Shown: positions 1 through 8,775 of the stretch, one piece after another | Position numbering within the stretch: position 1 is the stretch's first letter | How the letters are laid out: every line of letters begins with the position of its first letter | Source: Methylocapsa sp. D3K7 | GTDB taxonomy: Bacteria > Pseudomonadota > Alphaproteobacteria > Rhizobiales > Beijerinckiaceae | Length of the DNA stretch: 64,000 nucleotides | Reading direction: 5' to 3' | NCBI RefSeq assembly: GCF_029855125.1 | Contig: NZ_CP123229.1 | Location: 558,001-622,000 of the forward strand | Program-made: the position numbers and the translations under genes | Notes under the pieces: model-generated | What the model saw: the letters and a program-made list of their open reading frames with translations, nothing else | The model's database searches: none | Told to the model about the DNA's origin: nothing

Positions 1-64
1 ACTGCGCAAAAACATCAACCATCCTCCTGGGAATTTGCGGTATCTATAAAGCACCGCCGGTCCT

Positions 65-154
65 ATGAAAATGTCCCCGGCGCAGGAAACCACCGCTATC
101 GCCAAAATCCTCGGCCTGCGCAACCTGGCCAAGCTCAAGGCCAAACGCAAATGA
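65..154 (+). CDS. Small ORF overlapping the aminotransferase start
   Basis: A 29-codon frame (MKMSPAQETTAIAKILGLRN, then a lysine-rich tail LAKLKAKRK) runs from ATG at 65 to TGA at 152-154. The stop overlaps the ATG of the next gene in an ATGA arrangement, which is typical of translational coupling. The next in-frame stop upstream is TAA at 47-49, so this is not the tail of a longer gene. I do not recognise the peptide; it may be a real short gene, a leader, or chance. The aminotransferase frame is also open upstream to the window edge, so the relationship is uncertain. Confidence 0.3.
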   Translation: MKMSPAQETTAIAKILGLRNLAKLKAKRK

Positions 155-1332
155 CAAAAGATCCCTTGCTGGTTGATTCGTCCCGGGTGCCCCTATCGCG
201 CCGATCCAATGTCGCGCCTTTCATGGCCTTGGATGTGCTGGCGAGCGCCACCCGCAGGGCGCGCGAGGGGCAGGATATCGTCCATCTGGAGATTGGCGAG
301 CCCGGCGCGCCGCCGCCGCGCGGGGTCCGGGACGCTGCCATCGCGGCCCTTGATGGTCGCAAAATCGGCTATACCGAAGCGCTTGGCCGCCCGGAACTGC
401 GGGCCCGCATCGCCCGGCACTATTATGATACTTATGGCGTCACCGTCCCGCCCGAACGGATTGCCGTCACCACTGGTTCGTCGGCTGGATTCGCGCTGGC
501 GTTCCTCGCCCTCTTCGATCCAGGCGCGCGTGTCGCCATCGCGGCGCCGGGCTACCCGGCCTACCGCAACATTTTGGAGGCATTCGGCATCGAGACGGTG
601 ACCATCGAGACCGCGCGGGCAGATCGTTTTACCATGACTGCCACCATGATCGAGGCCAAGCATCGCGCGAAAAAACTCGACGGCATCCTGCTGATGAGTC
701 CGGCCAACCCGACCGGCATGATGATGAGCGGCGACGAGCTGCGCGGCATTGCTGAGACCTGCGACCGGCTCGGTGTCGCTTTCATTTCCGACGAAGTCTA
801 TCACGGCCTGACGTATGGCGAGGCGGCGGAGACGGCGCTGAAATTTTCCTCGAACGTTATCGTTGCGAATTCTTTCTCCAAATATTTTTGCATGACCGGC
901 TGGCGTATCGGCTGGCTGGTGCTGCCCGAGCATTTTGTTCGCCCGGTCGAGCGGCTGCAGCAAAGCCTCTCCATCTCGGTGCCGTTCCTCAGCCAGATCG
1001 GCGCGGAAGTTGTCTTCGACGCGCAAGACGAATTGCAGGCCGTGCTTGCCGGCTATGCCCGAAACCGCAACATCCTTCTCAATGAACTGCCGGGCATAGG
1101 ATTCGATGTTTTGGCCGCCGATGGCTCATTTTATCTTTATGCGGATATCTCGCGTTTCAGCGACAACTCGCTCGATTTTTGCGCAAGGTTGCTCGACGCG
1201 GCGGGGGTCGCGACGACGCCGGGATTGGATTTCGACCGGCGGCGCGGCACCTCCGCGATCCGGCTGTCTTTCGCCGGACCGGAAGGCGATATCATCGAGG
1301 CGGCGCGGCGGCTGAAGGCGTGGCTGCGGTAA
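151..1332 (+). CDS. PLP-dependent class I/II aminotransferase
   Basis: This 393-residue protein is a fold-type I aminotransferase that would move an amino group between an amino acid and a 2-oxo acid using pyridoxal phosphate in the cytoplasm. Visible family features are the early glycine-rich substrate region (EIGEPGAPPP), the TGSSAGF cofactor-binding turn near residue 110, the SPANPTGMM motif near 190, SDEVYHGL near 217, and the Schiff-base lysine in NSFSKYFCMTGWRIGW near 243. Length is normal for the AspC-like superfamily. The start ATG overlaps the stop of a 29-codon frame. Substrate cannot be read from sequence; related proteins are often annotated as aspartate, aromatic or alanine aminotransferases. 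A parS-like palindrome lies just after its stop. Confidence 0.9.
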   Translation: MTKDPLLVDSSRVPLSRRSNVAPFMALDVLASATRRAREGQDIVHLEIGEPGAPPPRGVRDAAIAALDGRKIGYTEALGRPELRARIARHYYDTYGVTVPPERIAVTTGSSAGFALAFLALFDPGARVAIAAPGYPAYRNILEAFGIETVTIETARADRFTMTATMIEAKHRAKKLDGILLMSPANPTGMMMSGDELRGIAETCDRLGVAFISDEVYHGLTYGEAAETALKFSSNVIVANSFSKYFCMTGWRIGWLVLPEHFVRPVERLQQSLSISVPFLSQIGAEVVFDAQDELQAVLAGYARNRNILLNELPGIGFDVLAADGSFYLYADISRFSDNSLDFCARLLDAAGVATTPGLDFDRRRGTSAIRLSFAGPEGDIIEAARRLKAWLR

Positions 1333-1355
1333 GCTGGTTTGGTCCGATTTTCGAG

Positions 1356-1403
1356 GCCAATCGGACAAAAACGTTTCACGTGAAACGTTTTGGTACGATT
1401 GGC
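1356..1403. repeat. 48-bp near-perfect palindrome with parS-like core
   Basis: Two 24-base arms meet at 1379/1380 and match at 22 of 24 positions. The core 1368-1391 is a perfect 24-bp palindrome containing CGTTTCACGTGAAACG. This differs from the classic ParB-binding parS consensus (TGTTTCACGTGAAACA) only at the outermost base pair. The 40 bases 1365-1404 recur identically and in the same orientation at 46983-47022. The site lies 24 bases after the aminotransferase stop. It could be a ParB site or a lineage-specific dispersed palindrome. Confidence 0.75.
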
Positions 1404-1567
1404 GGAAAAATTTTCCAAACGCCGCTTACAGAGGGCAGCTCGCTTCAGGTGGAATTGCGCCGCGAAGCTGTATGTTTGGCGGTCTGCGGTCTTGGCGTGG
1501 CACCGTGGTGCCCCGCCAATCGGGCGAGTCGACGTTCCCAGAAATTGGTGCCTTGTGTCCGCTCAAA

Positions 1568-1587
1568 ATATCCGTTAATCTGGATAT
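1568..1587. promoter_or_regulatory. Candidate ArsR operator
   Basis: An inverted repeat ATATCC-N8-GGATAT lies directly before the first possible start codon of arsR. Its size and position fit the autoregulatory operator of ArsR/SmtB repressors, which would release DNA on binding arsenite. This is inferred from position and symmetry only. Confidence 0.45.
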
Positions 1588-1944
1588 GTGGATACTATGG
1601 AAGCAATCACCGCTCTCGGGGCGCTCGCACAAACCACGCGACTGGACACCTTTCGGCTGCTGGTCGAAAGAGAACCTGATGGCGTTCCTGCGGGCGAACT
1701 CGCCCGCCTCGTGACTGTGCCGCAAAACACCATGTCGGCGCATCTCGCCATTCTCGCCCGCGCGGGTCTCGTCGTCGGGGAGCGGCACAGCCGCTCGATT
1801 ATCTACCGCGCCGATCTCTCCCGATTTCGCGAAGTCGCGTTGTTCCTGCTCAAAGATTGCTGCGGCGGACGGCCTGACATATGCGCGCCACTCATCGCCG
1901 ATCTCACTCCCTGCCGTGCGCAAAAGGCTCGTGTCCATGACTGA
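1588..1944 (+). CDS. arsR: ArsR-family arsenic-responsive repressor
   Basis: A 118-residue winged-helix regulator of the ArsR/SmtB family. The DNA-recognition part reads GELARLVTVPQNTMSAHLAILARAGLV around residues 38-64. A vicinal cysteine pair in DCCGGRPDIC near residues 92-99 is a plausible As(III) sensor site, as in short ArsR proteins with C-terminal cysteines. The frame opens with GTG at 1588; ATG at 1597 would give MEAITALG and is an equally good start that leaves the inverted repeat clear. Its end overlaps arsC by 8 bases, so arsR, arsC and acr3 probably form one arsenic-induced operon. Confidence 0.88.
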   Translation: MDTMEAITALGALAQTTRLDTFRLLVEREPDGVPAGELARLVTVPQNTMSAHLAILARAGLVVGERHSRSIIYRADLSRFREVALFLLKDCCGGRPDICAPLIADLTPCRAQKARVHD

Positions 1945-2473
1945 TCGCATCTTCAATATTCTCTTTCTTTGCACCGGCAACACCGCCCGTTCGATCCTCG
2001 CGGAAAGCATTCTTCGCAAAGACGGCGCAGGGCGCTTCAATGCCTTCTCGGCTGGCAGCCACCCCAAAGGCGCGGTCAACCCGTTCGCACTCAAGACACT
2101 CGCGGCCTACGGCTATCCAACCGAGGGTTTGCGCTCGAAGAACTGGGACGAATTCGCGGCCCCAGATGCGCCGCAAATGGATTTCGTTTTCACGGTCTGC
2201 GACAACGCGGCGGGCGAGGCGTGTCCCTTATGGCCGGGACAGCCGATGACGGCGCATTGGGGCATCGAAGACCCTGCGGCGGTAGAAGGCACGAATATTG
2301 AAAAAGAGCGCGCCTTCAATGAGGCGTTCCGCTTCCTGCGGAATCGCATTCGGGCTTTTACGGTACTCCCGGTCAAGAGCCTCGACAACTTGTCGCTCTC
2401 TGCGCGCCTGCACGAAATTGGGAATATGGAAGGCGCTACGCGCGCCCCAATGAAAATGAAGGACGCGCAATGA
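1937..2473 (+). CDS. arsC: Arsenate reductase, low-molecular-weight phosphatase type
   Basis: A 178-residue protein of the LMW tyrosine phosphatase/arsenate reductase family, which reduces As(V) to As(III) in the cytoplasm for export. The phosphatase loop CTGNTARS (a CX5R motif) is at residues 12-19 from ATG 1937. That ATG is preferred over earlier in-frame codons because it places the first beta strand (RIFNILFLC) normally at the N terminus. It overlaps arsR by 8 bases, and its own stop overlaps the ATG of acr3 (ATGA). The protein is somewhat longer at the C terminus than the approximately 140-residue thioredoxin-coupled ArsC proteins. Confidence 0.88.
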   Translation: MTDRIFNILFLCTGNTARSILAESILRKDGAGRFNAFSAGSHPKGAVNPFALKTLAAYGYPTEGLRSKNWDEFAAPDAPQMDFVFTVCDNAAGEACPLWPGQPMTAHWGIEDPAAVEGTNIEKERAFNEAFRFLRNRIRAFTVLPVKSLDNLSLSARLHEIGNMEGATRAPMKMKDAQ

Positions 2474-3561
2474 CTCAAGCTGCATCGACTGCCGAAATGG
2501 TAACGGCCAAAGCACCCTCGTTGGGTGCATTCGAACGCTATCTGACTCTATGGGTCGCGCTCTGCATCGTGGCTGGCGTTGCGCTTGGACAATTTCTGCC
2601 TGGCTTGTTCCGCGTCCTTGGCACGGCAACAATAGCTGAAGTGAATCTGCCCGTCGCGATTCTCGTCTGGCTGATGATTGTTCCCATGCTGCTCAAAATC
2701 GACCTTGCCGCCCTTGGCGAGGTACGAGAGCATTGGCGCGGCATCGCCGTGACAGTTGGAATTAATTGGCTGGTCAAGCCGTTCTCGATGGCGTTGCTCG
2801 GCTGGCTGTTCGTCGGCACCCTGTTCCGGCCGCTCCTGCCTGCCGATCAGATCGACGGCTACATTGCCGGATTAATCCTGCTGGCGGCGGCTCCCTGCAC
2901 GGCCATGGTGTTCGTCTGGTCGAATCTTGTGGATGGCGAACCGCATTTCACGCTGTCGCAGGTCGCGCTCAACGACACGATCATGGTGGTGGCCTTCGCG
3001 CCGATTGTCGCGCTGCTTCTCGGCCTATCCTCGATCACCGTGCCCTGGAACACGCTGTTGCTGTCAGTCGTCCTTTATATCGTGGTGCCGGTGATTGTCG
3101 CGCAGTTCTGGCGCCGCCTGCTGCTGGCGAAAGGCGGGCAAGCCGCGCTGGCCCGCGCGCTCCGTTCCTTGTCTCCTGTATCACTTTCGGCCCTGCTATT
3201 GACGCTCGTGCTGCTGTTCGGCCTGCAAGGCGAACAGATCATGCGTCAGCCTTTCGTCATCGCCCTCTTGGCGGTGCCGATCCTGATACAGGTTTACTTC
3301 AATGCCGGTCTCGCTTACTGGCTCAACCGCCGTCTCGGCGTCGCATGGTGCGTCGCCGGGCCTTCGGCGCTGATCGGAGCCAGCAACTTTTTTGAGTTGG
3401 CCGTCGCAACGGCGATTGCCCTTTTCGGCTTCCAGTCGGGCGCCGCGCTTTCAACAGTCGTCGGCGTGCTGGTCGAAGTGCCAGTCATGCTGTCGGTCGT
3501 CCACATCGTTCGTCGCTCACGTGGATGGTATGAGCAGGCTCCCCTGGCGATTAGGCTATAG
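2470..3561 (+). CDS. acr3: ACR3-family arsenite efflux permease
   Basis: A 363-residue integral membrane protein of the ACR3 (bile/arsenite/riboflavin transporter) family that exports As(OH)3. About ten hydrophobic segments are visible. The family signature AAPCTAMVFVWSNLVDG near residue 140, with its conserved cysteine, and the second signature GPSALIGASNFFELAVA near residue 300 support the assignment. The gene starts within the arsC stop codon and closes the arsR-arsC-acr3 operon, which would sense, reduce and export arsenic. Confidence 0.92.
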   Translation: MTQAASTAEMVTAKAPSLGAFERYLTLWVALCIVAGVALGQFLPGLFRVLGTATIAEVNLPVAILVWLMIVPMLLKIDLAALGEVREHWRGIAVTVGINWLVKPFSMALLGWLFVGTLFRPLLPADQIDGYIAGLILLAAAPCTAMVFVWSNLVDGEPHFTLSQVALNDTIMVVAFAPIVALLLGLSSITVPWNTLLLSVVLYIVVPVIVAQFWRRLLLAKGGQAALARALRSLSPVSLSALLLTLVLLFGLQGEQIMRQPFVIALLAVPILIQVYFNAGLAYWLNRRLGVAWCVAGPSALIGASNFFELAVATAIALFGFQSGAALSTVVGVLVEVPVMLSVVHIVRRSRGWYEQAPLAIRL

Positions 3562-3603
3562 TTTGGCGGTCAGCGGTGGCCGCCCCCCCACCCGCATGTT
3601 TCG

Positions 3604-4551
3604 TCAGGTCTGCTGGATCGCCGACAGCTTCCAATCCCCAGGCGCGCCGCCAAGGCGCCGGGCGAAGGTCCAGACTTCGGTGGCCTGATCTGGCACCGCC
3701 GGATCGCCTGAAACAATTTTGCCCGAGGCACGGTCCACCATCGTGTCGACGAGGGAAAACTGCATGGCGACGGTGGCATATTCGGTTTGCTGTTCGCGCC
3801 ACGCCTCGGAAAGATCACCATTCAGGAATCTGACGTCCGAAACTCTGTTCACAACACCTTTTTTGGCATTGGCAGCGAGTTCTTCAGCGAAGAAAGAAGC
3901 CATTTCCGGGGTTGCCAGGGACCGCAGCCGGTCAAAATCCTCGGCGCCGAACGCGGCTTCGATCGCCACGAGCCGCTGTTCGAAGGTGTTGAAATCCGCC
4001 GGGGAAATATCGAGTTTTGCATTGGGTGCCGCGCCAGCAAAACCGCCGCCGCCAAATCCGCGCGCCATGCCTTGGCCCTGCCCCATCCCCTGACCGGGAG
4101 TAAAGCCAGCACCCTGGAAGGCGGGTCTGCCGCGCACAAACCCCATCACGAGTTTGAACAACAGGAACAAAAGCCCGATTTGGAGAAGCAGGCCAAGAAT
4201 CGACATACCACCGCCGAGACCGCCAAAAAGACCGTTACCGAACAGCATGCCGAAGAGACCGGCGCCGATGAATCCGCCGAGCAGGCCGCGGCCGAAGCCG
4301 CCAGAGAAAAAGCCGCCCTGCTGGCCGAAAGCAGGCGGGCGCCGGAAAATGCCCTCATTGGGAGAGCTCATCGACCGGTCCATCGGGGCGGCGCGCGGCG
4401 CGAGCGGTGTCGCCGAGGGGGCGCTGAAGGTGCGCGCGCCCCGGCTGCCGAATGAAGAGCCGCCGCCGACGCGCGCGGAAACATCGCTGGCAAAGCCAAG
4501 CGCAAGCGTTACGGCAAGGGCCAAAATCAAGGTGTTGTGGCGGAACGCCAT
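3604..4551 (-). CDS. Tim44-like domain membrane-associated protein
   Basis: A 315-residue protein with an N-terminal signal or anchor (FRHNTLILALAVTLALG), a Ser/Gly/Pro-rich stretch, a glycine-rich hydrophobic segment near residues 90-140 (GGFIGAGLFGMLFGNG) and a C-terminal Tim44-like domain (about 170-315, starting SPADFNTFEQRLVAIEAAFG). Bacterial Tim44-domain proteins of this layout are widespread in alphaproteobacteria; their role is unclear, with membrane-protein insertion or envelope functions suggested. It is convergent with acr3, 42 bases away, and follows the acyltransferase gene on the same strand. Confidence 0.82.
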   Translation of the reverse strand: MAFRHNTLILALAVTLALGFASDVSARVGGGSSFGSRGARTFSAPSATPLAPRAAPMDRSMSSPNEGIFRRPPAFGQQGGFFSGGFGRGLLGGFIGAGLFGMLFGNGLFGGLGGGMSILGLLLQIGLLFLLFKLVMGFVRGRPAFQGAGFTPGQGMGQGQGMARGFGGGGFAGAAPNAKLDISPADFNTFEQRLVAIEAAFGAEDFDRLRSLATPEMASFFAEELAANAKKGVVNRVSDVRFLNGDLSEAWREQQTEYATVAMQFSLVDTMVDRASGKIVSGDPAVPDQATEVWTFARRLGGAPGDWKLSAIQQT

Positions 4552-4649
4552 GGGGTCATCCTATTGCGTGGAGCAAGCAGCGACTTGCCTGCTCTCGCTA
4601 TATAGGGGGAAAGCGCGAAAGCAAAAGATGCGTTCGGGAGGTTCCGTGT

Positions 4650-6659
4650 TTAGGGCGTGGCGCTTGTTGGCATGGCCACGGCGCTCATCCGGTTGCTCAC
4701 ACCGGCGGCGTCGTCCAGGAATTGAAAGCGGGTCGCCTTGACCGCGCCCGAGCGGAAATGTCCCTCGTCCCGGTAATAAGGCATGCCATCTTTGTCGACG
4801 GTGGGACAGCGGTCTGCCTCGCACAGGAAATCGAGAGGATCGACGAATTTCGAGCCGAGAGACGCCGCAAGGATAATCAGCCGACTCTTCGTCGCGGCGG
4901 CTTTCGTCTCGTATTCTTTGCGGTCGATATATTCCACCTCTTTAGTGTCGCCGCCCCAGAATCTTCGCTTGGCGAGTTCGACCGGGACATCCCATCGGCT
5001 CGCAGGCGTCGCACCAACAATGACGATTTCGGCACCGCGCTCCTTGAAGGGAAGGAGATGATCGCGCAAAGAAGCGAACGCGGCATCGAGATGTTTCAAA
5101 AACCAGTCTGGATCTTGCCGCAACGTGCAATTATCCCCTTCGACAAAACATACGTTGCGGACGGGCAGATAAAAATAAGCGTACCAATTCGAGACAAGCA
5201 CGATGCGCTTGAAGTTTTTGGTCTTGATATAGTCCAGGACTTCATCGACGAACCCGTTGCAGTTGAAGCGGTCATGAATCATGCGAACCCCGGTGAGCGG
5301 CGGACAGCCGGCCGTCGCAAGAAAGGTGAAGGAACTCTCCGGATTGAGCTTCGCATTTTCAACGAACCGGCTATAAATTTGCATGGTGTAGGAATCGCCA
5401 AGAAACAGCGTGCCGCGCCCCGTATCTGGACCAAGCTGACACGGCCTCAGTTTGTCTTTCGTATCCCGGCCATTGCATTCGTCCGGGAAGGACCAGTCAT
5501 GGGCCGCCTGGTTATACATCGCGAGCTTCTGTCTTGCATCCTCGCGGCGGTCCGGCATTCCCTCGTAGATCGTGACCGTGGACGCAAAAATCAAAGTGAT
5601 CACCAGGACGCCGCCTCCCGCCAGCAAGCGCGAAAACCTCGGCTCTCCCCATTTTTGGGCCACGAACCGTCTGGCCAAGGCGAGAAGCAGGCCGCCCACC
5701 CCGATAATCGCCGCAAGGATCAAAATTTCACAGGAGATTTTGAAAGCCGTCGTTTTCGTAAATCCAATGTAAAGCGCCGCGACGGAAACCGGCCAATGCC
5801 ACAGATAGATCGAATAGGACCATTTTCCGGTGATCTGCAGGAGCGGGTTGCGGAAAATCAACGCTTCGGGCCGGTTCGCCGCGATCACGAAGCAGGTTCC
5901 AGCGACAGGAAATAGCCCCCAATAATAGGGCCATGGCATGAATTGATCATAGATGGCGATGGGAACGAATATGAATATAAGACCAATGGTAATTAGTATA
6001 TCTGAATATTTCTGTTGCTCATTTTTAAACTGTAGAGCAACTATGCCGCCGGCGAGCAGCTCCCATGCTCTCTGTGGAAGCAGATAAAAAGCAGATGATG
6101 GCTCGGCAATCGAATAATAAAGGCAGAGTGCGAACGAAATCAGTGCGAATGACCAGAGAATTGCGACAATATAGTTTCGTGTCTTTTGATATCGATACAA
6201 AAGCATCACGAGGACTGGAAAAATCAAATAAAACTGCCATTCCAACGAAAGGCTCCAAGTATGCAAGAGCCATTTGGCATCGCTTGACGAGTCGAAATAG
6301 CTGGTTGCCTTCCAGAACCGGAAATTCGAAAAGAACAGCAGCGCGGAAATCGATGTCGAACCAAGATAATGATAGCTCCCTGGTTCGATGGCAAAATATC
6401 CCACGGTCAGCAGGACAAAACACACACCCAAGAGGCCGGGAATGATGCGCTTGGCGCGATCATCATAAAAGGTCCAGAGATTGAATTTGTCCTTGCTCAA
6501 TCTCCCCATGATGATGGATGTCATGAGATAGCCGGAGATCACAAAGAAAACATCGACCCCAACAAAACCGCCCGGAATGAAACCGACCTTGAAATGAAAA
6601 AGAACGACAGCAGTCACCGCAAGCGCCCGAAGGGCGTTGATATCGGAACGGAATTTCAT
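4650..6659 (-). CDS. Membrane acyltransferase with C-terminal SGNH domain (OafA type)
   Basis: About 669 residues. The N-terminal half is an acyltransferase-3 domain with around ten membrane segments, opening with the signature FRSDINALRALAVTAVVLFH and GGFVGVDVFFVISGYLM. The C-terminal half is an SGNH-hydrolase-like periplasmic domain with LFLGDSYTMQ (Ser nucleophile block) and a distal Asp/His region near YYRDEGHF. Such two-domain proteins O-acetylate surface polysaccharide or peptidoglycan. The start at 6659 (MKFRSDIN) is chosen because a G-rich ribosome site precedes it and the family begins there; an earlier in-frame start adds 18 unconserved residues. The acceptor is unknown. The 230 bases before fabA contain no other gene. 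Confidence 0.9.
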   Translation of the reverse strand: MKFRSDINALRALAVTAVVLFHFKVGFIPGGFVGVDVFFVISGYLMTSIIMGRLSKDKFNLWTFYDDRAKRIIPGLLGVCFVLLTVGYFAIEPGSYHYLGSTSISALLFFSNFRFWKATSYFDSSSDAKWLLHTWSLSLEWQFYLIFPVLVMLLYRYQKTRNYIVAILWSFALISFALCLYYSIAEPSSAFYLLPQRAWELLAGGIVALQFKNEQQKYSDILITIGLIFIFVPIAIYDQFMPWPYYWGLFPVAGTCFVIAANRPEALIFRNPLLQITGKWSYSIYLWHWPVSVAALYIGFTKTTAFKISCEILILAAIIGVGGLLLALARRFVAQKWGEPRFSRLLAGGGVLVITLIFASTVTIYEGMPDRREDARQKLAMYNQAAHDWSFPDECNGRDTKDKLRPCQLGPDTGRGTLFLGDSYTMQIYSRFVENAKLNPESSFTFLATAGCPPLTGVRMIHDRFNCNGFVDEVLDYIKTKNFKRIVLVSNWYAYFYLPVRNVCFVEGDNCTLRQDPDWFLKHLDAAFASLRDHLLPFKERGAEIVIVGATPASRWDVPVELAKRRFWGGDTKEVEYIDRKEYETKAAATKSRLIILAASLGSKFVDPLDFLCEADRCPTVDKDGMPYYRDEGHFRSGAVKATRFQFLDDAAGVSNRMSAVAMPTSATP

Positions 6660-6944
6660 GGGCCCCCTCTTGGCACTTAACCAATTGTCTTGGCTATTCT
6701 TCCGGCAATGCACGGTTCATCGCCGACAAAAGCAAATCAGCCGCATATTTCACTTGAGCTCCATCTAACAAGTGTCGCAAACTTGGCAAAATGATGGAGA
6801 ACCCCCGCCTCTATCAACACGAAACGGCCCTGTCGCGAGAGCAAAGGTTGCCCGATGGCATCCCGGCAATCCCTGTGTTAGAAGGCCGCGAACCTCACCG
6901 GAGAAAGCCTGGCTGCCGGGTGGGGACATGAGAGCGAAACGAAC

Positions 6945-7466
6945 ATGAACGAGCGGCGCGCCAAATTCGAATATGAGGATCTCATCGCCTGTGGGCGGGG
7001 AGAATTGTTTGGGCCAGGCAATCCGCAATTGCCGCTGCCGCCGCTTTTGATGTTCGATCAAATCACCGGTATTTCCGAGCAAGGCGGCGCCAACGGCAAA
7101 GGTGTGATCTTGGCCGAATTGGCGGTCAAGCCTGACCTTTGGTTTTTCGGCTGCCATTTCAAGGGCGACCCGGTGATGCCCGGCTGCCTCGGTCTCGACG
7201 CTCTGTGGCAGCTCCTCGGCTTTTACCTGGGTTGGCTCGGCCTCAACGGCCGCGGCCGGGCGCTGGGTGTCGGAGAGGTCAAATTTTCCGACCAGGTGTT
7301 GCCCTCTGTCAAACGCGTCATTTATGGCGTCGATCTGAAACGCGTGTTCAAATCCAAACTCGTGCTCGGCATCGCCGATGGCTGGCTCGAAGCCGATGGA
7401 ACGCGCATCTACGAGGCTAAGGATCTTCGGGTGGGCTTGTTCAAGGCCGAGGCCTCCTCGCCTTGA
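6945..7466 (+). CDS. fabA: 3-hydroxydecanoyl-ACP dehydratase/isomerase
   Basis: A 173-residue hotdog-fold enzyme that dehydrates 3-hydroxydecanoyl-ACP and isomerises trans-2- to cis-3-decenoyl-ACP, the branch point to unsaturated fatty acids. The active-site histidine lies in [14 protein letters not shown] (His71) and the acidic partner in CLGLDALWQ (Asp85), at the usual FabA spacing; length matches FabA. It is followed by fabB and fabI, the standard rhizobial anaerobic-type unsaturated fatty acid cluster. Shifted frames over this gene are shadows. Confidence 0.95.
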   Translation: MNERRAKFEYEDLIACGRGELFGPGNPQLPLPPLLMFDQITGISEQGGANGKGVILAELAVKPDLWFFGCHFKGDPVMPGCLGLDALWQLLGFYLGWLGLNGRGRALGVGEVKFSDQVLPSVKRVIYGVDLKRVFKSKLVLGIADGWLEADGTRIYEAKDLRVGLFKAEASSP

Positions 7467-7551
7467 TTGTCGCCTTGGATGGAACATTTGCTGGGCACAG
7501 ACGGGCGCCGCGCCGCGCCCTTGGCCGCAAGATCGAGCGGGAGTTAAAAAT

Positions 7552-8775
7552 ATGAGGCGGGTCGTCGTCACCGGAATGGGGATTGTGTCCTCGATCGGGA
7601 ACAATACCCAAGAGGTGCTTGCTTCCCTGAGGGAAGCCAAATCCGGAATCGTCAAAGCGGAAAAATACGCTGAACTTGGCTTTCGCAGCCAGGTTCATGG
7701 AGCACCGACGCTGGAGCCCAGCGCCATTGTCGACCGGCGCGCTATGCGTTTCCATGCGGGTGGCACCGCATGGAATCACGTTGCGATGGATCAGGCAATC
7801 CTCGATGCCGGCCTGACGGAAGCCGAAATATCGCATGAGCGCACCGGCATCATCATGGGCTCGGGCGGACCTTCGACTCGTACCCTCGTCGAGTCGGCGG
7901 ATATCGCGCGTACAAAGGGACCAAAGAAAATCGGACCCTTTGCGGTGCCCAAGGCGATGTCCTCGACCGCTTCGGCGACGCTCGCCACCTGGTTCAAGAT
8001 CAAGGGCGTCAATTATTCGATCTCGTCGGCTTGTGCGACCTCCAATCATTGCATCGGCAATGCCTTCGAGATGATCCAATATGGCAAGCAAGACATGATG
8101 TTCGCTGGCGGCTGCGAAGAGCTCGATTGGACACTCTCGGTCCTGTTCGATGCGATGGGCGCGATGTCCTCGTCGTTTAACGACCGGCCCTCCACGGCCT
8201 CGCGCGCCTATGATGTGAACCGGGATGGTTTCGTCATCGCCGGCGGAGCGGGCGTCGTTGTGCTGGAGGAATTGGAGCACGCCCGCGCACGCGGCGCGAA
8301 AATTTATGCGGAAATCGCCGGCTATGGCTTAAGTTCGGACGGCTATGACATGGTCGCCCCATCCGGCGAAGGCGCGGTGCGCTGCATGCGGATGGCGCTT
8401 GCGGATATGAAAACGCCGATCGATTACATCAATCCGCATGCAACTTCGACCGGCATCGGCGATCTGAAAGAAATCGAGGCGATCAGAGAGGTCTTTGGCG
8501 CGGGCGAAAAATGCCCGCCGATAGCTGGGACCAAATCCTTAACCGGCCATTCCCTCGGTGCCACCGGGGTGCAAGAGGCGATCTATTCCTTGTTGATGAT
8601 GCAAAACGGCTTCATTTGCGAAAGCGCCAATATCGAGGACCTCGATCCCGCCTTCGCCGATATGCCCATCGTGCGTAAGCGCCGCGACGGCGTGCAGCTG
8701 CGGGCGGTCTTGTCGAACTCGTTTGGCTTCGGCGGCACCAATGCCAGCATCGTTTTGAAACATATCGATGCCTGA
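7552..8775 (+). CDS. fabB: Beta-ketoacyl-ACP synthase I
   Basis: A 407-residue condensing enzyme that elongates acyl-ACP, including the cis-unsaturated intermediates made by FabA. The thiolase-fold triad is visible: Cys161 in SSACATSNH, a histidine in NPHATSTG near 299 and a histidine in [10 protein letters not shown] near 334. The start at 7552 ([10 protein letters not shown]) is preferred over the upstream in-frame ATG at 7378, which lies inside fabA, because it has a ribosome site (gcgggag) and matches the family N terminus. The C terminus overlaps fabI by 8 bases. Confidence 0.95.
   Translation: MRRVVVTGMGIVSSIGNNTQEVLASLREAKSGIVKAEKYAELGFRSQVHGAPTLEPSAIVDRRAMRFHAGGTAWNHVAMDQAILDAGLTEAEISHERTGIIMGSGGPSTRTLVESADIARTKGPKKIGPFAVPKAMSSTASATLATWFKIKGVNYSISSACATSNHCIGNAFEMIQYGKQDMMFAGGCEELDWTLSVLFDAMGAMSSSFNDRPSTASRAYDVNRDGFVIAGGAGVVVLEELEHARARGAKIYAEIAGYGLSSDGYDMVAPSGEGAVRCMRMALADMKTPIDYINPHATSTGIGDLKEIEAIREVFGAGEKCPPIAGTKSLTGHSLGATGVQEAIYSLLMMQNGFICESANIEDLDPAFADMPIVRKRRDGVQLRAVLSNSFGFGGTNASIVLKHIDA

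Noticed and set aside
193..1026. Long antisense frame over the aminotransferase
   Set aside because: Such opposite-strand frames are common in GC-rich genes and this one has no ribosome site or recognisable domain; similar long antisense frames over hyfB-like, alaS, dnaG and G8 genes were dropped for the same reason.
1137..1679. ORFs reading TKTFHVKRF on both strands near 1.4 kb
   Set aside because: They are translations of the palindromic repeat running into the ends of real genes; the same peptide arises from either strand by symmetry.
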